A DNA stretch of 5,880 nucleotides from DATBHZ01 sp036557185 (lineage in GTDB: Bacteria > Actinomycetota > Acidimicrobiia > IMCC26256 > JAENVU01). Made by a program: the position numbers and the translations under genes. The stretch lies in assembly GCA_036557185.1 (NCBI GenBank), contig DATBHZ010000010.1:1-5880 (forward strand), given 5' to 3'. Below, piece by piece: positions 1-4,659 of the stretch (within the stretch, counting starts at the first letter, position 1; every line of letters begins with the position of its first letter). The notes below the pieces were generated by a model, which was not told the origin of the DNA, searched no databases, and saw only the letters and a list, made by a program, of their open reading frames with translations.

Positions 1-190
1 GCTCCTCGAGCCCCAGGGCGTTCGCGAGTCGCTTCGCAGGGTCGATCGTGACGACGACCGCCGACCGTCCGCGTTGCGCGCCTTCGATCGCGAGCGCGGC
101 AGCTGTTGTCGTCTTGCCCACGCCGCCCGTTCCACAACAGACCACGACGTGGCCGTTGCTGATGACGTCCACGAGCCCGGTCGCGCTCAC
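1..190 (-). CDS. ArsA/Get3-like ATPase, second subunit (N-terminal fragment, runs off left edge)
   Basis: Only the first 63 codons are in the window. They show an ArsA/Get3-type P-loop ATPase start: a hydrophobic strand (VVVCC, residues 15-19), the Walker A motif GTGGVGKTT (20-28), then VVVTIDPAKRLA (45-56), whose DPAKR is the switch I-like counterpart of DPAH in ArsA. The layout and the VVVCCGxGGVGKTT stretch resemble mycobacterial Rv3680, one half of a Get3-like ATPase pair. Residue 21 is Thr where ArsA/Get3/MinD proteins carry the signature lysine. The GTG start at 190 is chosen because it overlaps the TGA stop of the upstream ATPase gene (187-189) as GTGA, a classic translational coupling; a weak GGGG Shine-Dalgarno lies 10 nt ahead. 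The two proteins probably form a heterodimer. The family is linked to tail-anchored protein targeting or anion/metalloid handling; the substrate here cannot be told. Confidence 0.88.
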   Translation of the reverse strand, partial: MSATGLVDVISNGHVVVCCGTGGVGKTTTAAALAIEGAQRGRSAVVVTIDPAKRLANALGLEE

Positions 191-1131
191 AGTGCGAGCA
201 CCCCGCTCGTGAGCACGTCGGCGAGGCGGTCGATCTCGGCTCTGCCGATGTCCGCGGTGAAGATGAACGGGAGACGGATCTGCGGGAGCGGGAGGCGCTC
301 GGCCAGGCGATCGGCTTGCCGACGCTGGATAGCGGAACGTTCGGCGCGGAACGCGGCCGCATCCGCGAGGTCGTCCGTTGCCGCGCCGTCGATGTGCAGA
401 TTGAGCAGACCGGCGTCGTGCTGGACGGTGGCCGCGGTCATCTCGTCGCAGTAGGGAAGGTCGTCGTAACACCCATTGACGATCACGGGACCGAGCGCGA
501 CGCCTGCCTTGTCCTCGATGGCATATGCCGTGTCGATGAGCTCGTTGACCGGGGTCTCCTCGGGCAGGGTGACGAGCAGGACCTGGCAGCGTTCCGGGTT
601 CGAGAGCAGCGCGACCACATCGGCTGCCTGCTTGCGAACCGGTCCGACACTGACGGCGTCGAGCAACCCGTGGGCAGATGTGAGGAAGGTCACAGCGTGG
701 CCTGCTGCCGGCGCGTCGACGATGATGAGGTCGGCCGCACGGAGGAGGTCGAGCTGCTTGACCTTCCCGAGCACCAGGATGTCCTTCATCCCGGGTATGG
801 CGGTGGCGATCACGTCGAGCACGCCCGTGCGCACGAGACGTTTGGAGATCCGGCGCATCCCGTTGCTCTCGAGCCAGTCGAGCAGCGCTTCGTCCGGAGT
901 GAGGGTCCTGGCCCGGACACCGTCGCTCAGCTCCGACTCCTCGTAGGAGAGCCCCGCGCCGTCGAAGGCCGCCGCGAGCCCCGATTTGCCCTCGACCTCT
1001 ACGATCAGCACGCTCATTCCGGTGCGGGCAGCCGCGACTGCAAGGGTTGCGGTCGCGGTCGTCTTGCCCACCCCACCCTTGCCGGCCACGATCACCACGC
1101 GGGCGGTGGAGCAGAACTCGGAGAGCTCCAT
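187..1131 (-). CDS. ArsA/Get3-like ATPase, first subunit (Rv3679-like)
   Basis: A complete 314-residue soluble P-loop ATPase. Walker A is GKGGVGKTT at residues 17-25 with the signature lysine K18. The strand after it reads LIVEVEGKSGL (42-52), so the DPAH switch I motif of true ArsA is replaced by EVEGK, as in mycobacterial Rv3679. The switch II-like motif DAPAAGH is at 138-144 and matches DTAPTGH of ArsA/Get3. IPGMKDILVLGK (111-122) and the later LVTLPEETPVNE and VIVNGC stretches also fit Rv3679. No membrane segment or metal-binding cysteine cluster is seen. The ATG at 1131 is preferred: it sits just before the Walker strand and has a TACCAT -10 box 7 nt upstream, which suggests a leaderless mRNA. 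An in-frame ATG at 1194 would run into nfeD. The next gene starts within this stop codon, so the two are one operon. Likely role: ATP-driven handling of hydrophobic or tail-anchored proteins; direct arsenite transport is unlikely. Confidence 0.9.
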   Translation of the reverse strand: MELSEFCSTARVVIVAGKGGVGKTTATATLAVAAARTGMSVLIVEVEGKSGLAAAFDGAGLSYEESELSDGVRARTLTPDEALLDWLESNGMRRISKRLVRTGVLDVIATAIPGMKDILVLGKVKQLDLLRAADLIIVDAPAAGHAVTFLTSAHGLLDAVSVGPVRKQAADVVALLSNPERCQVLLVTLPEETPVNELIDTAYAIEDKAGVALGPVIVNGCYDDLPYCDEMTAATVQHDAGLLNLHIDGAATDDLADAAAFRAERSAIQRRQADRLAERLPLPQIRLPFIFTADIGRAEIDRLADVLTSGVLAL

Positions 1132-1138
1132 CGACCGA

Positions 1139-1144
1139 ATGGTA
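1139..1144 (-). promoter_or_regulatory. Leaderless -10 box of the ArsA-like operon
   Basis: On the minus strand the hexamer TACCAT (TANNNT consensus) ends 7 nt before the ATG at 1131, so transcription would begin at or next to the A of the start codon. No Shine-Dalgarno sequence precedes this ATG, in keeping with a leaderless transcript, common in Actinobacteria. A good -35 is not visible: the nearest TTG (1164-1162) is spaced too closely. The box overlaps the left arm of an inverted repeat. Confidence 0.5.
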
Positions 1145-1150
1145 CGGGAG
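1145..1150 (+). promoter_or_regulatory. Ribosome binding site that fixes the nfeD start
   Basis: CGGGAG lies 6 nt before the ATG at 1157, an ideal Shine-Dalgarno distance. The in-frame ATG at 1139 has only GGAGAG at 1120-1125, 13 nt away, and would add six polar residues ahead of the signal sequence. The ATG at 1157 is therefore preferred. Confidence 0.55.
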
Positions 1151-1156
1151 TACCGA

Positions 1157-2581
1157 ATGCCCAAGCGGCCCCAGCCTGTACGAGCGCTGCTCATGCTCGC
1201 ACTCGGTGTCGCGCTCGTGCTGCCCGCGTTCCTCGCGACGCCGGCGTCCGGGGCAGCGAAGGCCAAAGGTGCCGGGATCGAGATCATCCAGATCAACGGC
1301 CTGTTGGATCCGCCGAACGCCGCGTTGATCCGCGACACGATCCGCGACGCGAACCGACACAACGCGTCCGTTGTCGTCATCACCATGAAGAGCGGAGGCG
1401 CAGTCGACATCGACCCGCAGCCGCTCGTGCAGGCCATCCGGAAGTCGAAGGTGGTCGTCGGGATCTGGGTGGGCCCGGCAGGCGGCAAGGCGAAGGGCGC
1501 GGCTGCGTTGCTCGCCGCGGCGGCGCCCGTGGTCGGGGTGTCGAACGACTCGACCATCGGCCCGGCCGATCCGCTCCGTCTCGACCAGCCGCACGCGACG
1601 CGCCAGGCGGCGCTCACGAATCAGATGATGGCGCTCAACGAGAGCAACGGCCGCGACGCCTTGGGTGCGCGCGCCGTGGTGACGCACAAGCTCTCGTCGG
1701 ACGAGGCGGTCAAGACCGGCGCGACCAACCGTGTGTGCCCGCAGGTCCCCGGGTGCGCGACCCTCGGTGACTTCATCGTCAACCTCGACGGGCGAACCTT
1801 CCACACAGCAGCAGGCGCCGTCCGCTTGTCCACGGCGAAGGTGGTCGGCACGGGCAACGCTCGGCGGCGCCAACCGGCGCCGCTCGTCCAGTTCCGCAAG
1901 CTCGATCTCGTGAACGAGGCGGTACACACGCTCACGAGCCCCGCGATCGCTTACCTCCTCCTTGTCGCCGGCCTCGCGCTGATCCTCTTCGAGTTCTTCA
2001 CGATCAGCATCGGGCTCGCGGGCGGCGTGGGGGCGCTCGCCGTCATCGGTGCCTTCGTCGGGTTCTCGCACCTGCCGGTCACGTGGTGGGCGCTGCTCCT
2101 GATCCTTCTTTCCATGGTGGGTTTCGGGATCGACGTGCAAGCCGGGCGCGCGTACGCGTGGACGGTGATCGCCTCGGTCATGCTCGTTGCCGGCTCGATG
2201 TTCTTGTACGGAGGGTCGAGCAAGCTCGACGTGCGCTGGTGGGAGCTCGTGCTCGTCGTCGGGTTGACGATCTTGTTCATGATCTGGGCCATGCCCGTCG
2301 CGGTCCGCTCCCGCTTCTCGACGCCGACGGTCGGCCGCGAAGGACTGGTCGGCGCGGAAGGCGAAGCCGCGGTCGACGTCGATCCCGACGGTGTCGTGTT
2401 CATCAACGGAGCGCGCTGGCGTGCGCGCACGAATCGTGCGACGCCGATCCGCGCGGGTGCGCCCATCCGGGTCGTCGAGGTCGACGGTCTCGTGCTCGAG
2501 GTGGAGCCACCGGAAGGTGGTGCCCGCGACTACCGGGAACGGCGCTCGCGTCACAGCGCCGACCCGGACGAAGGGTCCTGA
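1157..2581 (+). CDS. NfeD-family membrane protein with ClpP-like domain
   Basis: A 474-residue long-form NfeD protein. Residues 1-33 form a signal peptide or N-terminal anchor (basic start, hydrophobic 10-28). Residues 40-230 are a ClpP/S49-like extracytoplasmic domain, recognisable from IEIIQINGLLDPPNAALI, KSGGAVD (78-84), VGPAGG (105-110), TIGPADPL (133-140) and NGRDALGARAVV (164-175). About five membrane segments follow (roughly 263-281, 286-303, 308-325, 334-351, 362-380). Residues 392-450 are the NfeD OB-fold domain (GREGLVGAEGEA to VDGLVLEVEP), probably cytoplasmic. Where active homologues carry the serine of an ASAG-type motif, this protein reads KGAAA (113-117), and no lysine occurs between 114 and 177, so proteolysis looks lost. 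Cysteines 194 and 200 could form a disulfide. The family is associated with stomatin/flotillin partners and membrane quality control; no stomatin gene is adjacent here. It starts 25 bp from the divergent ATPase operon. Confidence 0.87.
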   Translation: MPKRPQPVRALLMLALGVALVLPAFLATPASGAAKAKGAGIEIIQINGLLDPPNAALIRDTIRDANRHNASVVVITMKSGGAVDIDPQPLVQAIRKSKVVVGIWVGPAGGKAKGAAALLAAAAPVVGVSNDSTIGPADPLRLDQPHATRQAALTNQMMALNESNGRDALGARAVVTHKLSSDEAVKTGATNRVCPQVPGCATLGDFIVNLDGRTFHTAAGAVRLSTAKVVGTGNARRRQPAPLVQFRKLDLVNEAVHTLTSPAIAYLLLVAGLALILFEFFTISIGLAGGVGALAVIGAFVGFSHLPVTWWALLLILLSMVGFGIDVQAGRAYAWTVIASVMLVAGSMFLYGGSSKLDVRWWELVLVVGLTILFMIWAMPVAVRSRFSTPTVGREGLVGAEGEAAVDVDPDGVVFINGARWRARTNRATPIRAGAPIRVVEVDGLVLEVEPPEGGARDYRERRSRHSADPDEGS

Positions 2582-2591
2582 CCAGCCTTTC

Positions 2592-2630
2592 TTCGTCACC
2601 GTGATGGTGACGGAACGCGCGACCTGCGCG
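2592..2630 (+). terminator. Tandem hairpins after nfeD, possible terminator
   Basis: Eleven bases after the nfeD stop, TTCGTCACC (2592-2600) pairs with GGTGACGGA (2606-2614) around a GTGAT loop: nine pairs, one of them a G-U. Immediately after, CGCGC (2616-2620) pairs with GCGCG (2626-2630). There is no U-tract downstream, so this is not a canonical intrinsic terminator, though U-less hairpins often end genes in high-GC actinobacteria. It probably separates nfeD from the whiB promoter. Confidence 0.45.
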
Positions 2631-2655
2631 CGCTCCGAAACGGTGCAATCACCCC

Positions 2656-2684
2656 TTGTAGGTCGAAGGGCCCAGGGCTAAGTT
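2656..2684 (+). promoter_or_regulatory. Promoter of whiB
   Basis: TTGTAG at 2656-2661 and TAAGTT at 2679-2684 are separated by exactly 17 bp, a good match to a housekeeping sigma-A-type promoter. The predicted start is near 2691, giving a leader of about 35 nt that holds the ribosome binding site. The -10 box lies inside an inverted repeat CCAGGG (2672-2677) and CCCTGG (2692-2697), which could be an operator or a 5' hairpin. Confidence 0.5.
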
Positions 2685-2711
2685 CGGCCTTCCCTGGACC
2701 GGTCGAGCACC

Positions 2712-2718
2712 GAGGGGG
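2712..2718 (+). promoter_or_regulatory. Ribosome binding site for the TTG start of whiB
   Basis: GAGGGGG ends 7 nt before the TTG at 2726, and GGAGAG (2720-2725) directly abuts it. The alternative GTG at 2738 would have its nearest purine-rich motif 12 nt away, which is too far. This favours TTG 2726, without ruling out CTG 2729 or GTG 2738. Confidence 0.4.
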
Positions 2719-2725
2719 CGGAGAG

Positions 2726-2983
2726 TTGCTGCATGCTGTGTCCCAGGTCTGGCACGAGCGAGCTGCTTGTCGCGGACCGAGCTCTGCGTTGTTCTTCCCG
2801 CCGGCGGTCGGTGAGCGGAAGGAAGAGCGCGAGCAGCGCGAGGCCCTTGCAAAGTCGATCTGCGCGACGTGCCCGGTACGGACGGACTGCCTCGATGCAG
2901 CGCTCGCGACACACGAGCTGCACGGCATCTGGGGCGGCCTGAACGAGACCGAGCGACGCGACCTGTTGGTGCGTTCGAGCTGA
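2726..2983 (+). CDS. WhiB-family Fe-S transcriptional regulator
   Basis: A minimal WhiB-like protein of 85 residues from the TTG start. The four conserved cysteines that bind a [4Fe-4S] cluster are C15, C46, C49 and C55, the middle two as CATC. The diagnostic turn GIWGG is at 67-71, followed by LNETERRDLL. The family's FFP motif is at 23-25. The protein ends about 14 residues past GIWGG, so it lacks the basic or AT-hook tail of some WhiB proteins; such short members usually act with the primary sigma factor. The Asp normally four residues after the first cysteine is Ser19, and a charged helix (30-39, ERKEEREQRE) lengthens the link to the CxxC. In mycobacteria whiB4 lies beside the Rv3679-Rv3680 ATPase pair, so linkage to the genes at left may be conserved, but sequence alone does not identify the paralogue. 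It has its own promoter and appears monocistronic. Confidence 0.92.
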   Translation: MLHAVSQVWHERAACRGPSSALFFPPAVGERKEEREQREALAKSICATCPVRTDCLDAALATHELHGIWGGLNETERRDLLVRSS

Positions 2984-2988
2984 CCCTC

Positions 2989-3005
2989 GCGCCGCGTCGA
3001 GGCGC
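2989..3005 (+). terminator. Weak hairpin after whiB
   Basis: Five bases past the whiB stop, GCGCC (2989-2993) pairs with GGCGC (3001-3005) around a seven-base loop. There is no U-tract. This is the only candidate terminator in the 79-bp spacer between whiB and the NUDIX gene, and a five-pair GC stem is easy to find by chance in such DNA. Confidence 0.2.
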
Positions 3006-3050
3006 AGGATTCGAGCCACTTCGGCGAACGGAACGCATATCGCGCGCCGG

Positions 3051-3056
3051 TAGACT
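3051..3056 (+). promoter_or_regulatory. Leaderless -10 box of the NUDIX-MBL operon
   Basis: TAGACT (TANNNT consensus) ends six bases before the GTG at 3063, so transcription would start at the start codon itself. No Shine-Dalgarno sequence exists upstream of this GTG, which supports a leaderless mRNA. A conventional -35 TTG at 16-18 bp spacing is not seen. Confidence 0.5.
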
Positions 3057-3062
3057 TGTACC

Positions 3063-3776
3063 GTGTCCCGACCATCCGCGCATGCCGTAGCAACGCTGCG
3101 CGAGGCCGCGACAGTGATGCTGGTGCGGGACGATCCCGGTCTCCAGGTCTTCATGTTGCGCCGCAACCTCGAGAGCGTGTGGGTCGCCGGTGCCTACCTG
3201 TTCCCGGGGGGAGCCCTCGACCCGGAGGACCGCAGCGAGCTCCTCGCCGCGAGGTGCCTCGACCTCACGGACGCCTCGGCGAGCGCCCTGCTCGAGCTTC
3301 CTTCGGGCGGTCTGGGCTACTGGGTTGCCGCCGTTCGGGAGACCTTCGAAGAGGCCGGCGTCCTGCTCGCACGTTCCCGGAGCACCGGCCGCGCGGTGGA
3401 CCCCCAGGTTCTGGCACCGCTGCGCGATGCGCTCAACGCTGGAGAGCGGACGTTCACCGACATCGTGCTCCAGGAAGATCTGGTGCTCGATGCGGGTGCC
3501 CTGGTCGCGTTCTCGCACTGGATCACACCCCTCGGCTCGCCACGGCGCTACGACACGCGCTTCTTCGTGGCCGCCGCGCCGGAAGGGCACGCGTACACGC
3601 CCGATCGGACCGAGACGGTCGCGTCGCGCTGGGTCCGTCCTGCAGACGCGCTCGCCGCGGCCGACCGCGGTGAGATCGAGCTCATCCTCCCCACCCGGAG
3701 GAGCCTCGAGGCGCTCGACACCTTCGCGACGGCCGAGGAGCTGCTCGAAGCCGTCCGTGTCGAGGGTGCGGCCTGA
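3063..3776 (+). CDS. NUDIX hydrolase, NUDT19-like with split Nudix box
   Basis: A 237-residue NUDIX-fold protein. Strand 1 is REAATVMLVRD (13-23); FMLRRN (30-35) and AYLFPGGALDPED (44-56) lead into the first half of the Nudix box, G49 followed by five residues and E55. The second half is RETFEEAGV (92-100), supplying the metal-binding glutamates E93, E96 and E97. Thirty-six residues separate E55 from R92, where the canonical box has seven. An insertion at this point is typical of NUDT19/RP2p-type enzymes, whose known members hydrolyse CoA derivatives and related diphosphates. The later WITPLGSPRRYDTRFFVAA (about 155-173) fits the same subgroup. The true substrate cannot be read from sequence. 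The GTG start is supported by the -10 box six bases ahead. The stop codon overlaps the next ATG by one base, so the two genes are co-translated. Confidence 0.88.
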   Translation: MSRPSAHAVATLREAATVMLVRDDPGLQVFMLRRNLESVWVAGAYLFPGGALDPEDRSELLAARCLDLTDASASALLELPSGGLGYWVAAVRETFEEAGVLLARSRSTGRAVDPQVLAPLRDALNAGERTFTDIVLQEDLVLDAGALVAFSHWITPLGSPRRYDTRFFVAAAPEGHAYTPDRTETVASRWVRPADALAAADRGEIELILPTRRSLEALDTFATAEELLEAVRVEGAA

Positions 3777-4600
3777 TGCCCGACATGACGCCCGAGGTGC
3801 CGAGCGCGCTGTCACCGCTCGTGCGACGCATCGTCGCCTCGAACGCGAGCGCGATGACAGGCCCGGGAACGAACACCTACCTGGTCGGGATCGACGAGGT
3901 CGCGGTGATCGACCCCGGTCCCGACGACCAGAAGCACGTGGACTCGATCGTGGGCGCCTCGATGCGCGAGCGCGTGCGATGGATCGTGCTCACGCACAGC
4001 CACCCCGATCACGCCCCGGCCACGGCGCGGCTCGCCAAAGCGACCGGGGCGGAGGTCCTCGCCTTCTCGAAGCGTGACCCCGACGTGAAGGTCGACCGCA
4101 CGATCGGCGACGGCGCCACGATCGAGGGCACCGAGTTCCACCTCGACGTGCTGCACACGCCCGGCCACGCGCCGAACCACCTGTGCTTCTTCCTCGACGA
4201 GGAACGCACGTTGTTCTCGGGTGACACGGTGCTCCAGGGCATGTACTCGGTCGTCTCCCCGCGGCGCGGCGGCGACATGGCGCAGTACCTCGCCTCACTG
4301 GAGCGGCTCAAGAAGATGCGGATCGCGCGGATCGCACCCGGTCACGGTGACGTGATCGACGAAGCGCGGCCCAAGCTCGAGGACTACATCGCGCACCGCA
4401 AGATGCGTGAGCGCCAGATCGTCGCGATCCTCAAGCGAGGCCCGGAGAAGATCCCGTCGATCGTCGACGAGCTCTACCAGGAGACGCCGGAGGACCTGCT
4501 CGACGTCGCGGGGCGCCAAGTGCACGCGCACCTGCTCAAGCTGAAGACCGAGGGCAAGGTCACCGGCCGCGACGCCAAGTCGACCTGGACAGTCGCGTAG
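3776..4600 (+). CDS. MBL-fold metallo-hydrolase, LACTB2-like
   Basis: A 274-residue metallo-beta-lactamase-fold hydrolase of the glyoxalase II/LACTB2 type. Metal ligands are all present: THSHPDHA (73-80; H74, H76, D78, H79), H131 in HTPGHAPNHL, D150 in SGDTVL and H190 in APGHGDV. NASAMTGPGTNTYLVG (23-38) is typical of the N-terminal strands. Residues about 208-265 form the winged-helix tail of LACTB2-like proteins (MRERQIVAILKRGP to HLLKLKTEGKV). Human LACTB2 is a single-strand endoribonuclease, so RNA processing is possible, though many family members are uncharacterised. The protein has no signal peptide and should be cytoplasmic. A homologous MBL gene (Rv3677c) lies near the ATPase pair in mycobacteria. 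The ATG at 3776 shares its A with the upstream TGA and has GAGGG nine bases ahead (3762-3766). The stop codon TAG lies within the first unit of a hairpin repeat. Confidence 0.9.
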   Translation: MPDMTPEVPSALSPLVRRIVASNASAMTGPGTNTYLVGIDEVAVIDPGPDDQKHVDSIVGASMRERVRWIVLTHSHPDHAPATARLAKATGAEVLAFSKRDPDVKVDRTIGDGATIEGTEFHLDVLHTPGHAPNHLCFFLDEERTLFSGDTVLQGMYSVVSPRRGGDMAQYLASLERLKKMRIARIAPGHGDVIDEARPKLEDYIAHRKMRERQIVAILKRGPEKIPSIVDELYQETPEDLLDVAGRQVHAHLLKLKTEGKVTGRDAKSTWTVA

Positions 4601-4654
4601 CGACTGCCGTGCAAGTCGCGTAGCGACTGCGTCGTCGGCCGCGCAGCTACTGCG
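4590..4654. terminator. Candidate bidirectional terminator: three short hairpins
   Basis: Each repeat unit contains a stem with a three-base loop: CAGTCGC-gta-GCGACTG (4590-4606), AGTCGC-gta-GCGACT (4614-4628) and CGCAG-cta-CTGCG (4642-4654). Because the stems are symmetric they form in transcripts from both strands, as expected between convergent genes. The MBL stop TAG (4598-4600) and the mrp stop TAG (4649-4647, minus) fall at or in the loops. There are no U-tracts, so terminator function is inferred from position and symmetry. Confidence 0.45.
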
Positions 4655-4659
4655 TCGGC
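4591..4659. repeat. Three 23-bp tandem units at the convergent gene junction
   Basis: Units run 4591-4613, 4614-4636 and 4637-4659. The 17-mer AGTCGCGTAGCGACTGC is perfect in units 1 and 2 (4591-4607, 4614-4630), and ACTGCGTCG is shared by units 2 and 3 (4626-4634, 4649-4657) at the same 23-bp offset. By direct comparison adjacent units match at 18 of 23 positions. The array starts in the last codons of the MBL gene and ends in the last codons of mrp, so it fills the whole 46-bp gap and both stop codons. Confidence 0.75.

Larger units (their letters stand above)
1134..1159. promoter_or_regulatory. Candidate operator in the divergent ArsA/nfeD gap
   Basis: Two nested symmetries occupy the short gap. 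A perfect inverted repeat GGTAC-ggga-GTACC lies at 1141-1154. It is flanked by an 8-bp direct repeat ACCGAATG at 1134-1141 and 1152-1159, offset by 18 bp. The left arm overlaps the ArsA-operon -10 box and the centre and right arm overlap the nfeD ribosome binding site, so a bound protein could affect both directions. Both candidate nfeD ATGs (1139 and 1157) are the last three bases of the direct-repeat copies. A short duplication is an alternative explanation. No regulator can be named. Confidence 0.35.

Noticed and set aside
986..1156. Upstream extension of NfeD to 986
   Set aside because: It would run antisense through the Walker A region of the ATPase and bury the signal peptide; the ATG at 1157 has a good ribosome binding site.
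1132..1617. N-terminal extension of the first ArsA-like protein up to an ATG near 1617
   Set aside because: The added residues are low-complexity and antisense to the conserved NfeD domain. The family's normal start lies just before the Walker strand, at 1131.
316..1770. Long plus-strand open frame over the ArsA and nfeD starts
   Set aside because: It is rich in Arg, Gly and Ala with no recognisable domain, and is antisense to, or out of frame with, well-supported genes; typical of high-GC DNA.
2700..2712. Small inverted repeat CGGT-cgagc-ACCG before whiB
   Set aside because: Four-pair arms are too short to support a claim.
2974..3016. Direct repeat TTCGAGC at 2974-2980 and 3010-3016
   Set aside because: Seven bases in GC-rich sequence, with one copy inside whiB coding; likely chance.
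3030..3034. GGAAC as an ECF sigma -35 for the NUDIX operon
   Set aside because: No matching ECF -10 (CGTC/CGTT type) lies at the right spacing; the TAGACT box fits a housekeeping leaderless promoter better.
2649..3815. Long minus-strand open frame across whiB and the NUDIX gene
   Set aside because: It is antisense to genes with clear catalytic motifs and has a biased, motif-free translation.
4590..4659. CRISPR array or transposon end
   Set aside because: Only three short units with no distinct spacers, no cas or transposase gene nearby, and the period of 23 bp is too short for a CRISPR array.
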